Part shown: positions 17,278 through 25,463 of the stretch, piece by piece
Numbering within the stretch: position 1 is the first letter of the stretch
Layout: each line of letters starts with the position of its first letter
Assembly: GCA_017940385.1 (NCBI GenBank)
Contig: JAGAYS010000057.1
Location: forward strand, 41,820 to 105,819
DNA: 64,000 nucleotides
Direction: 5' to 3'
Source of the DNA: Ruminobacter sp.
GTDB taxonomy: Bacteria > Pseudomonadota > Gammaproteobacteria > Enterobacterales > Succinivibrionaceae
Made by a program: the position numbers and the translations under genes
The notes under the pieces: generated by a model
Database searches by the model: none
What the model saw: only the letters and a program-made list of their open reading frames with translations
Told to the model about the DNA's origin: nothing

Positions 17278-19332
17278 ATGGATATCTCAGCTTTATCTAT
17301 CAGTGAATTAAAAGGAATCTCTTCCAAACAGGTATCGGCCTTAAATAAAATAGGTATTAACACTGTTATGGATCTTCTTCTGCACTTTCCGTACTCATAT
17401 CAGGATCGTACAGAATTCACACCGATTAGCGAACTGACGGAGGACTCCCATGCCAGTATCAGGGCCAGGATTATTTCCCGTTCCACCGGCAGAAACAATA
17501 TGCTGATTCTGACTCTTTCGGACGACACGGGAATACTGAGGGTTACACTGTTCAACTGCCCGATTTTCATAAACAGGGAACTCAAATCCGGAAACGTTCT
17601 TATATGTCACGGTAAAGTCAGCATTTTTCAGAACTGTCTGCAGATGACGAACCCGGAACTGAATCTCAAAGATACCGAACTTCCTGAGAACTACACACCA
17701 GTATACCGCCTTACCAAAGGCATCAAAATGCAGTCGATGCGAAATCTGGTTCAAAAGGCTCTGAACGAACTGGAAAAAAACGGAGCCTGTGAAGAACTTA
17801 TACCGCCTCACCTTAATCACACCGGACTGACTTTAAAGGATGCCCTGATTCAGGTGCACGCACCGAAAATCGGCACTTCAATGAGCGATCTCGCACTGTT
17901 CACAACCCATCAGCAGCAGAGAGTAATTTGTGAAGAATTAATATCACAGTACATATCCGTACTTACCCTTAAAGAAAGTAACAAACTGCTGAACGGCATT
18001 CCGCTGAAACCTGTAGACAGTCTTATTAAAAAATTCCTGTCTACTTTGAAATTCAGCCCGACCGGCGCGCAACTGAAAGTGTTTGACGAAATAAGCAGGG
18101 ATCTCACTCTTGCACAGCCCATGAACCGTCTTGTACAGGGTGATGTCGGCTGCGGCAAAACACTTGTTGCAGTTCTGGCATCCCTGCAGGCAGTCGGCAA
18201 CGGCATACAGTCTGCAATCATGGCACCTACGGAAATACTTGCCGAACAGCACTATTCCAATATTCAGAACTTTCTGGAACCGTTGGGAATCAAAGTTGCA
18301 TTACTGACCGGCAGCCAGAAAAAAGCTGAAAAAAACAAACAGCTGGAACTTGTTAAAAACGGAACCGCACAAATAATTGTCGGAACCCACGCAATTTTTC
18401 AGGAACAGGTTAATTTCCACAGTTTGGGCCTTATAATTATTGACGAACAGCATCGCTTCGGTGTCGAACAGCGCATGAAACTGCGCAGTAAGTGCAGTAT
18501 AGAAAACAGAGTTCCTCACATGCTTGCCATGACGGCAACTCCGATTCCGAGAACGCTGGCTCAGACCATCTATGCAGATATGCACGTATCAGTGATTGAT
18601 GAGCTTCCTAAAGGCAGAAAGCCCATTACCACCATAACCATTCCGGAAAAACGCCGCGACGAGATTATCGAAAGAATAGGAATCAACTGCAGTGCCGGTA
18701 AACAGGCATATTGGGTATGCAGTCTGGTAAACGAATCGGAAGTACTGGAATCACAGGATGCCATAAATGCCTGTGAATATCTGACGGCCAAACTTCCTAA
18801 TCTGAAGATTGGTCTTGTTCACGGTCAGATGAAATCCACGGAAAAAGATGCGGTAATGAGGGAATTTAAGGACGGCAATATAGACGTTCTTGTTGCAACT
18901 TCGGTAATCGAAGTCGGGGTTGACGTACCGAACGCGTTCCTCATAGTCATAGAAAACTCAGAAAGGTACGGCCTGGCTCAGCTTCACCAGTTGAGAGGCC
19001 GTGTCGGCCGCGGTCAGTTGGATTCGTTCTGCTGTCTGATGTTCTCAGACAAGATAAACAGCATAGGCATGGAACGTCTGAATACATTGAAAAACAGTAA
19101 TGACGGTTTTGTCATAGCTCAAAAGGATCTGGAAATCAGAGGTCCGGGAGACCTGCTCGGTACCAGACAGACAGGCGAGATCGCCTATCGTGTCGCAGAT
19201 GCGGTAAGAGACTACAGATCAATGGATAAATGTACCGTAATTGCCACGGAAATTTTCAAAGACAGAAAGGATCTCTGCCAAAAACTGACAGAGCGCTGGT
19301 TCCCGGACAGCGAGATAATGAGCGTTCTGTAA
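17278..19332 (+). CDS. recG: ATP-dependent DNA helicase RecG
   Basis: Double-strand DNA translocase that regresses stalled forks and remodels Holliday junctions and R-loops. The 684 residues show an N-terminal wedge (OB-fold) domain (about 1-220), then helicase motifs: the Q-like/motif I region QGDVGCGKTLVA (about 286-297), motif Ia MAPTEILAEQHY, motif II IIDEQHRFGVEQR (the RecG-type DEQH box), motif III MTATPIPRTLA, motif V TSVIEVGVDVPNA and motif VI QLRGRVGRG. The TRG-type end contains RGPGDLLGTRQTG. It is close to the E. coli length (693). ATG at 17278. It is the last gene of the plus-strand run and converges on yihY. Confidence 0.95.
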   Translation: MDISALSISELKGISSKQVSALNKIGINTVMDLLLHFPYSYQDRTEFTPISELTEDSHASIRARIISRSTGRNNMLILTLSDDTGILRVTLFNCPIFINRELKSGNVLICHGKVSIFQNCLQMTNPELNLKDTELPENYTPVYRLTKGIKMQSMRNLVQKALNELEKNGACEELIPPHLNHTGLTLKDALIQVHAPKIGTSMSDLALFTTHQQQRVICEELISQYISVLTLKESNKLLNGIPLKPVDSLIKKFLSTLKFSPTGAQLKVFDEISRDLTLAQPMNRLVQGDVGCGKTLVAVLASLQAVGNGIQSAIMAPTEILAEQHYSNIQNFLEPLGIKVALLTGSQKKAEKNKQLELVKNGTAQIIVGTHAIFQEQVNFHSLGLIIIDEQHRFGVEQRMKLRSKCSIENRVPHMLAMTATPIPRTLAQTIYADMHVSVIDELPKGRKPITTITIPEKRRDEIIERIGINCSAGKQAYWVCSLVNESEVLESQDAINACEYLTAKLPNLKIGLVHGQMKSTEKDAVMREFKDGNIDVLVATSVIEVGVDVPNAFLIVIENSERYGLAQLHQLRGRVGRGQLDSFCCLMFSDKINSIGMERLNTLKNSNDGFVIAQKDLEIRGPGDLLGTRQTGEIAYRVADAVRDYRSMDKCTVIATEIFKDRKDLCQKLTERWFPDSEIMSVL

Positions 19333-19397
19333 CAGGACTGCACAAAACGGGAAGCCGTATAAAGACTTCCGCGATCTAAAAGGAAAAATGCAAGATT

Positions 19398-20468
19398 CTA
19401 ACCGGCTGCAGCCTCCTGACTCACCTGTATCTTATGCTGTCTGTAGTCAGATATCGAAGCAGCCACCTCAGCTCCAATGAGAACAATATACCAGTTAACA
19501 TACGTCCAGACCATCATAAGAGGAAGTGCCGCCACCGCTCCGTAAATAAATGTATAACTCGTAAAATTCATTATGTAATGCGTAAAGAACTGTTTTAAAA
19601 GTTCCTGGAGCAGTGCAGCAAGCATGGCTCCCACAACCGCATGGTTAAAATTCACCTTGGTGCACGGAACGGATGTAAACAGCAGTGTGAACACCACAAA
19701 CGTCAGAAAACACGGCAACATTTTCATGCCCAGTGTATTGAGCCATATCCCGGCAGAGCTTTGCCCAAAGAAATTTGATGCCATTATTGATGAAGAAACA
19801 ACTATGGCCCCGCCAAGCAACAGAGGTCCGAGAGTAAGAACTGTCCAATATACTGAAAATGTTGTTACTTTCGAACGGTTTACCTTTACGTGCCATATCT
19901 TGTTAAGTGTTATATCTATTCGTCTTATGAGGGCAAGCGCAATGATAATCAGCGTACCCACACCGACTGCCGTCGTTTTGGAGGCATTGGCTATGAATGA
20001 ATTTATGTTCTCTTTTAAAACATCACCCATTTGCGGCATCATGTTATGAAGAATGTAATTCATCATTTCATCACGATATGAACTGAAACTTGGAGACAAG
20101 GAAAAAACGCTGAGAAGAACGGCAAGGACAGGAATCAGCGACATTATCGTTGTGTATGAAAGCGATGAGGCCAAAACGTCAATTTCATCTCTCGCAACTC
20201 TTCTGGACAGATATAAGGGATATGCAAAAACTCTGGTAAACCAGCCTTTGAACCATAACATCTTTCTTTTTACCAGAGATGTTTTTTCTTTTTTCTCAGA
20301 ACCGGCTTTACCGTTAACACAACCTGTGTTTTCATGATAATCACCGCTAACCGGTGTTTTTTCCACCCCGTCCGCCACGTCAGTTTCTGGAGCTTTAAGA
20401 TTTTCTTCCACGATTCTATCCTCACGAACATTATAAATTGCCCGGAATTCACCTGTTTCCTGTTTCAT
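19398..20468 (-). CDS. YihY/BrkB family inner membrane protein (UPF0761)
   Basis: Integral membrane protein of unsettled function; older names tie the family to RNase BN and to the BrkB serum-resistance protein. The conserved core (about residues 80-345 from the chosen start) has six spans and family landmarks: SLSYTTIMSLIPVLAVLLSVF, NASKTTAVGVGTLIIIALAL, VYWTVLTLGPLLLGG, NHAVVGAMLAALLQELLKQ and YGAVAALPLMMVWTYVNW. The start is uncertain. The first ATG in frame is at 20468 and a TTG lies nine bases before it, neither with a good ribosome-binding site. Both give a hydrophilic extension of about 70 residues that E. coli YihY lacks. Translation could instead begin at an internal ATG near 20261. 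Confidence 0.85.
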   Translation of the reverse strand: MKQETGEFRAIYNVREDRIVEENLKAPETDVADGVEKTPVSGDYHENTGCVNGKAGSEKKEKTSLVKRKMLWFKGWFTRVFAYPLYLSRRVARDEIDVLASSLSYTTIMSLIPVLAVLLSVFSLSPSFSSYRDEMMNYILHNMMPQMGDVLKENINSFIANASKTTAVGVGTLIIIALALIRRIDITLNKIWHVKVNRSKVTTFSVYWTVLTLGPLLLGGAIVVSSSIMASNFFGQSSAGIWLNTLGMKMLPCFLTFVVFTLLFTSVPCTKVNFNHAVVGAMLAALLQELLKQFFTHYIMNFTSYTFIYGAVAALPLMMVWTYVNWYIVLIGAEVAASISDYRQHKIQVSQEAAAG

Positions 20469-20583
20469 TATAATCAAAACAGATACATCATTCTCTGCAA
20501 TAAATCTCTAATCCGAAACATCTCATGCAGTATCGTGGATTTATTCTCACATGGATCGTTCTCATTCTTACGGCAAAACAAAA

Positions 20584-20615
20584 CCCCGTTACGGATCGGA
20601 TGATCAGTAACGGGG
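20584..20615 (-). terminator. Intrinsic terminator after ddl
   Basis: A 9-bp perfect stem (20584-20592 with 20607-20615). On the minus strand it is followed by TTTTGTTTTG. It lies about 75 bases past the ddl stop and before yihY. Confidence 0.75.
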
Positions 20616-20688
20616 CTGAGTATTAAGCCTTAATTCAGGGCGTATTTTAATGTTCGGTAACTTCCCTAAACTGCTCGTTTATATGAAA

Positions 20689-21693
20689 TTATTTTCTGTT
20701 AACGGCTCTGACCACAGCATCATGAAGAAACGACGCCATATTCTCCCCATGATTTTCCAGCATCTTAGGGAACATGGAAATAGGAGTCATGCCTGGGAAA
20801 GTATTAATTTCATTAAGGAGAATCTCTTCCTCTCCAACAAGGAAGAAATCAATACGAGACAAATCCTTAAGCTTCAGTACCCTGAAAGCCCTTTTGGCAT
20901 ATTCCCTGATTTTTAACTTAATACTCTCGGGAAGATCAGCTTCAACAATCGTTGTTGACTTTGAAGCACTGTCATATTTTTCCTCAAAAGTATAAAAATC
21001 ATTGTTTGGCGTAATGATTTCACCAGGATTGGTAACAATAAGCTCGCCATTACATTCATATGCAGCAACTTCAAGTTCTCTAGGCCTTACTGCCTGCTCC
21101 AGCAGAACATCATTACTGTAGGAAAAGGCTTTTCTAATGTATTCATCAAGAAGAGATTCGTCCGTAACTTTATAACAGCCAACGGATGACCCCTGAGATG
21201 CCGCCTTCACAAAAATGCTTCCATACCGTCTGAAAAATTCATGAGCGTTCTTTAAGTTTTCCTCACTGTCAGTATCAATAAAATTGAATGGTGTGTTTGG
21301 AATACCGATAGCACTGAGCCACAGTTTGGTACTGATCTTGTTGAAACAGAGTTTGCTGGCTTCAGAACCGCAACCCAAATAAGGAAGTGATACCATTTCG
21401 AGAAGAGACTGAATGTCACCTGTTTCTCCTGGAACACCGTGAATACACGGAATTACGTAATCAACGGGAACAGTTTTTTCCCTGTCATCTTTGAAATATA
21501 ACTTTTGGTTGTGACTGAGATTACACTGATTTCCCCCCTCATCGACCCACATGTCCCGGTGAATGATAACCTTGATTACATTAAATTCCGGGAATGTTTT
21601 TAGCTGTTTTTCAATGTATGAAGCACTTACCAGTGAAATGTCGTGTTCTGACCCGTCACCACCGCACAAGAGAAGAATATTATACTGTTCCAT
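20689..21693 (-). CDS. ddl: D-alanine--D-alanine ligase
   Basis: ATP-grasp ligase that makes the D-Ala-D-Ala dipeptide for peptidoglycan. The 334 residues begin with LLCGGDGSEHDISLVSA (about 8-24, the family's GGxSxEHxVS motif), followed by PCIHGVPGETGDIQSLLE (about 82-99), the ATP-grasp stretch IFVKAASQGSSVGCYKV (about 160-176), LEQAVRPRELEVAA and the Mg-binding end RIDFFLVGEEEILLNEINTFPGMTPISMFP. Length and motifs match intact Ddl enzymes. It is monocistronic, divergent from the lipoprotein gene and followed by a terminator. Confidence 0.92.
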   Translation of the reverse strand: MEQYNILLLCGGDGSEHDISLVSASYIEKQLKTFPEFNVIKVIIHRDMWVDEGGNQCNLSHNQKLYFKDDREKTVPVDYVIPCIHGVPGETGDIQSLLEMVSLPYLGCGSEASKLCFNKISTKLWLSAIGIPNTPFNFIDTDSEENLKNAHEFFRRYGSIFVKAASQGSSVGCYKVTDESLLDEYIRKAFSYSNDVLLEQAVRPRELEVAAYECNGELIVTNPGEIITPNNDFYTFEEKYDSASKSTTIVEADLPESIKLKIREYAKRAFRVLKLKDLSRIDFFLVGEEEILLNEINTFPGMTPISMFPKMLENHGENMASFLHDAVVRAVNRK

Positions 21694-21891
21694 GATTATA
21701 ATTCCGTTATCTGAACCTGCAGGTTCTGTTTAAATACGTCAACAATTATACTTTCATGCCGGAGTCCTATCAATCCGAAAAAAACAATGTAAATGGATAA
21801 TTTGATGAGCAATTGCACAATTTTTCTTATTTTCACGATAATGCTGATACAATAATTGTCATGTTCATCAGAACTTAACGTGAGATTTAAG

Positions 21892-22599
21892 ATGAGTTTA
21901 AACAAATTTTTAGCAGGCCTTGCGGTAACCGGACTTCTCTGCACGGGCTGCGTAACAGTTACAGCCGACGGCCGACAGATCAATGAAAACGACAGTCCAA
22001 CCACGGGTAAAACCTCTCAGGAACTGTCACAGATGCTCAACACGGCCAAGGGCGAGTACCTGGAACTTGACACCAAGAAAACAAACAAACTGGTTCAGGA
22101 AGTAACGGAAGGTAATCTTGATACTATAAAAAAGGTTATGGACAATCCTAATGACTACGAACCTCCGGTGCTCTTTGCATACGCCGAACAGGTATATAAG
22201 TCAGGACATTTTGATACAGCCATGTTCTGGTTCTATACGGCTCAGCTCAGAGCCAGATCCGATGCCAACAAATCTCTCGACAACACGGTTCATGACGGAG
22301 TAACCAGGCTGAGTTCCGTATATGGTCAGACCATTGGCCGTTATGCTCTTGAACACCCTAACGAACTGGAATCAACAATGAATAAAGTGTTGGAATGGGA
22401 CAGAATATCGCAAAGGAACTACAATCCAAAATGGGTAGCCATTTTAGGAAATGAGGCCAAAATAAGCGACACCATAAGATTTCAGGATCCGGAAAAATAC
22501 AAAGCAATTGATGCGGAAGTAAGACGTGGCTGGAAAATCGGTTTTGATGCTGCCCTAAAAAAAATACGCGAAAGCAAACTTGAAGTGCCCGAGGAATAA
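21892..22599 (+). CDS. Predicted lipoprotein, unknown function
   Basis: The ATG at 21892 gives 235 residues starting with a short lipoprotein signal, MSLNKFLAGLAVTGLLCTGC, with the probable lipidated Cys at 20 (box LCTGC, slightly atypical with Cys at -3). A TTG start 36 bases upstream would spoil the signal. The mature protein is hydrophilic and helical, with a stretch (about 85-120, FAYAEQVYKSGHFDTAMFWFYTAQLRAR split in two helices) resembling a TPR/Sel1-like pair. I cannot name the family. It is divergent from ddl and convergent with trxA. Confidence 0.72.
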   Translation: MSLNKFLAGLAVTGLLCTGCVTVTADGRQINENDSPTTGKTSQELSQMLNTAKGEYLELDTKKTNKLVQEVTEGNLDTIKKVMDNPNDYEPPVLFAYAEQVYKSGHFDTAMFWFYTAQLRARSDANKSLDNTVHDGVTRLSSVYGQTIGRYALEHPNELESTMNKVLEWDRISQRNYNPKWVAILGNEAKISDTIRFQDPEKYKAIDAEVRRGWKIGFDAALKKIRESKLEVPEE

Positions 22600-22655
22600 C
22601 AATCCGGTTCAGATTTCAGCCGGTGATACTTAAAGATTTCATAAAACACAGTAAA

Positions 22656-22686
22656 ATCCCGCCAGTGCATGGCAGCATGGCGGGAT
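22656..22686 (-). terminator. Intrinsic terminator after trxA
   Basis: A 9-bp perfect GC-rich stem (22656-22664 with 22678-22686). On the minus strand the sequence continues into a T-rich stretch. It lies between the convergent lipoprotein and trxA genes and may serve both. Confidence 0.7.
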
Positions 22687-22735
22687 TAGTGCTGACTACT
22701 TATTTTCCCCGGTTCAGCAGGGAAAAACACATTCA

Positions 22736-23062
22736 TCATGCAATGGACTGTTCAATAAATTCCTTTAACTTCTGCTTGTTGAGAGCCCCAATCTGCTTGC
22801 CAACAAGTTCACCATTCTTAAACACCAGAAGAGTAGGAATATTCTTGACACCGTACTGAGCCGCAAAATCACGACTCTGATCCACATTAACCTTAACAAA
22901 GGAAACTCCGCTCATTTCTGCAGCCAGATCCTCAATAACAGGTCCAACCATCTTACATGGACCGCACCAAGGAGCCCAGAAATCAACCAGAACAGGATTC
23001 TTACTGAAAAGCACCTGTTCTTCAAATAATGCGTCATCTATTTCTTTTACGAAATCACTCAT
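22736..23062 (-). CDS. trxA: Thioredoxin 1
   Basis: Cytoplasmic dithiol reductant for ribonucleotide reductase, PAPS reductase and others. It has 108 residues with the active site FWAPWCGPCKM (about 28-38) and the cis-proline segment KNIPTLLVFKNGE (about 73-85). Length and motifs are those of TrxA. ATG at 23062 with a GAGGAG site. It is monocistronic, with a terminator downstream. Confidence 0.95.
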   Translation of the reverse strand: MSDFVKEIDDALFEEQVLFSKNPVLVDFWAPWCGPCKMVGPVIEDLAAEMSGVSFVKVNVDQSRDFAAQYGVKNIPTLLVFKNGELVGKQIGALNKQKLKEFIEQSIA

Positions 23063-23493
23063 TCTTATATCTCCTCACGTTACTTGAAACGGCTTATACC
23101 GTTTGTGACAACATACCACTATAACATATTGACAGCTCCTTTAAGCGTTTAATTCCCTCAAATCAGATTTTTTCTCCATTTTGTGAACGTCAACATGATT
23201 ATGCTTAAGGCTGTTATAAAAATCATCCCGTCGAGGTGTTTGCAAATCTGAAAGATAATCTTTTGGAAAAATCAATAACTTCCATCTACTTTTTTATAAA
23301 AAAACGAAACGGCATACAATATCAATTATCCGTTACCGAATATCAGAGTGTGAAATTCTTTATATAAACACAAGTCTGTGCATATATTGTATACTTGTAA
23401 CATACAACGTCCGAACTTCTAATACTTGATGTTTTTCGTATCTTCCGGGAAGCACATTAAGCATGAGAAAAAATGGATTTAAGGAATAAACAT
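23063..23493. other. Divergent intergenic region, trxA / ppx
   Basis: About 430 AT-rich bases with no supported gene. It must hold promoters for trxA and for the ppx unit. A TATACT hexamer at 23390-23395 could be the ppx -10, but no convincing -35 accompanies it. Confidence 0.4.
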
Positions 23494-24993
23494 ATGCCGG
23501 GTTCTTCTCCTTTATATGCAGCTATTGATTTAGGATCAAACAGCTTCCACATGCTGGTTGTCAGAAATGTCTCAGGGGCCATCAGAGCCGTTTCACGTGT
23601 AAAACGCAAGGTCAAGCTTGCCCAGGGACTTGACGAAAACAATCTCCTTTCAGAAGAGGCCATTCAGCGGGGACTTGACTGCATCCGACTGTTTGCGGAA
23701 CAGCTCAAGGACATTCCGGATCAGAATATCCGTATTGTGGCCACAGCCACGCTGCGCATTGCTAAGAATTCGTCCGAATTTATAGAGAAAGCCGAAAAAA
23801 TACTTGAGCACGGCATTGAAATTATCAGCGGAGAGGAAGAAGCACGAACCATATACCATGGTGTCGTCAGCACCTCGAGTGCATCCGGCAATATTCTGGT
23901 AATAGATATCGGAGGTGCCTCAACCGAACTTATAATCGGTGAAGGGCTTAACGTTAAGGTTCTCCACAGTACCCAGATGGGATGCGTAACCTGGCTTAAC
24001 AATTTTTTCGCAGAAGACAAAATAACCGAATCTGAATACGACAAAGCCATTGAAGCTTCAATCGAAATACTGTCCCCTCTTGCTGACGAATATCTCAGAG
24101 CCGGGTTTTCAACATGTGTCGGAGCATCAGGAACAATTCAGTCCCTGCAGGAAATCATGATTTCCAACGGAGAAAGTGAAGTAGTAACCCTTGAAAAACT
24201 TCTTCATCTCAAGGAAATGACCATTGAAGCCGGCTGTTTTTCAAAGCTTAACATTGCCGGCCTTTCGGCTGAAAGACTTACGGTCTTTCCTTCAGGACTT
24301 GCGATCCTTATTGCAATATTCAGGATTCTGGACATTAAAGGCATGACACTGGCCGGCGGAGCTCTGCGAGAAGGCGTTATTTACAGAATGCTCGGTGACT
24401 ACGCTCCACGAAACATCCGTGCCAGAACGGTGGACAGTCTCATTACCAGATATCAACTCGACCGTGAACAGGCAGAACGGGTTACAAAGGTTGCGCTTAA
24501 CGCTTTTGACAGTCTTAGAGAAGCCTGGGGACTGAACGATCCGTCTTCAAGACCGGTTCTTAAATGGGCCGCAATGCTGTACGAAATTGGTCTGTGCATT
24601 GAATACAAAAAAGCTCCAAAGCACGCGTCATACATAATTGACAACATTGAAATGCCGGGATTTACCAATGCTCAGAAACATCTGCTGAGTGCACTCCTTT
24701 ACAACGAAAGAGATGCCTTTAAGCTTGATGTTCTTAAAAACCAGAGCGCCGTTCCGTATGAAGAAGCGTGTGCACTGGCCAGACTCCTCAGACTGGCAAT
24801 AATCATCTGCGTCAGACGAAGTCCTGATGCCATAGACGGTGAAATCAAATTTGAGATGACGGAACACGGCAAACTGGAACTTGTTACCACCAGCGACTGG
24901 ATGGATAACCACTACCTTCGTGCCACCCTGCTGAAGGAAGAATGCCAGAAGCAGCAGGAACAGGGATGGCTTATGACTATCAGGGAAAGCTAG
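23494..24993 (+). CDS. ppx: Exopolyphosphatase (Ppx/GppA family)
   Basis: Removes terminal phosphates from polyphosphate; family relatives hydrolyse pppGpp. The ATG at 23494 was chosen over one 21 bases earlier because AAGGA lies eight bases upstream and E. coli Ppx begins at the same point. The actin-like ATPase fold shows IDLGSNSFHMLV (about 9-20), SGEEEARTIYHG (about 119-130), VIDIGGASTELIIGEG (about 142-157), GASGTIQS (about 213-220) and LAGGALREGVIYRML. A C-terminal HD-like helical domain (about 310-500) follows. The spacing of landmarks and the long C-terminus favour Ppx over GppA, but specificity cannot be proved from sequence. crcB begins one base after its stop. Confidence 0.88.
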   Translation: MPGSSPLYAAIDLGSNSFHMLVVRNVSGAIRAVSRVKRKVKLAQGLDENNLLSEEAIQRGLDCIRLFAEQLKDIPDQNIRIVATATLRIAKNSSEFIEKAEKILEHGIEIISGEEEARTIYHGVVSTSSASGNILVIDIGGASTELIIGEGLNVKVLHSTQMGCVTWLNNFFAEDKITESEYDKAIEASIEILSPLADEYLRAGFSTCVGASGTIQSLQEIMISNGESEVVTLEKLLHLKEMTIEAGCFSKLNIAGLSAERLTVFPSGLAILIAIFRILDIKGMTLAGGALREGVIYRMLGDYAPRNIRARTVDSLITRYQLDREQAERVTKVALNAFDSLREAWGLNDPSSRPVLKWAAMLYEIGLCIEYKKAPKHASYIIDNIEMPGFTNAQKHLLSALLYNERDAFKLDVLKNQSAVPYEEACALARLLRLAIIICVRRSPDAIDGEIKFEMTEHGKLELVTTSDWMDNHYLRATLLKEECQKQQEQGWLMTIRES

Positions 24994-24994
24994 A

Positions 24995-25381
24995 ATGCCG
25001 ATTAAATCAATGCTTCTCGTAGCCTCAGGCGGAGCGGTCGGCGCACTTCTCCGTTATTTAATGACCAGCGGAATCTCTTCCTGGATGGGACGTGATTTCC
25101 CGTACGGAACAATTACCGTAAATATTGCCGGTTCCTTTTTAATCGGGATATTTACAACTGTTCTCTGCCAGAATGCCATGGAACCACAGTTAAAACTTCT
25201 GCTTATTACGGGGCTTCTTGGCGGATTTACAACATTCTCGACATTCTCCCTGGATACGATAAACCTCATAGCTTCAGGCTGCTGGCTTAAAACCTTTTTC
25301 TACATTGCCGGCAGTCTGATTCTGAGTCTGACAGCAACTTTTGCGGGTATAGCTATGGGCTCAGCCATAAAAGCCGGTTAA
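24995..25381 (+). CDS. crcB: Fluoride ion channel CrcB/Fluc
   Basis: Small four-helix membrane protein that forms a dual-topology dimeric fluoride exporter. It has 128 residues with ASGGAVGALLRYLMT near the N-terminus, GTITVNIAGSFLIGIF (about 39-54) containing the conserved Asn, and the signature GLLGGFTTFSTFSLDTI (about 74-90) with the phenylalanine track. The ATG at 24995 overlaps the end of ppx closely and uses AGGGAAAG within it. I see no fluoride riboswitch upstream; expression must follow ppx. Confidence 0.92.
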   Translation: MPIKSMLLVASGGAVGALLRYLMTSGISSWMGRDFPYGTITVNIAGSFLIGIFTTVLCQNAMEPQLKLLLITGLLGGFTTFSTFSLDTINLIASGCWLKTFFYIAGSLILSLTATFAGIAMGSAIKAG

Positions 25382-25463
25382 ATAGCGCCGGGACATAATA
25401 TGATTCTTGTTTTTTGGCATATCTGCAATTACCAAAACAACAATACGTAAAATAGGATTCCAT

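Noticed and set aside
24940-25000. Fluoride riboswitch before crcB
   Set aside because: crcB starts one base after ppx, leaving no leader; nothing resembling the motif is present.
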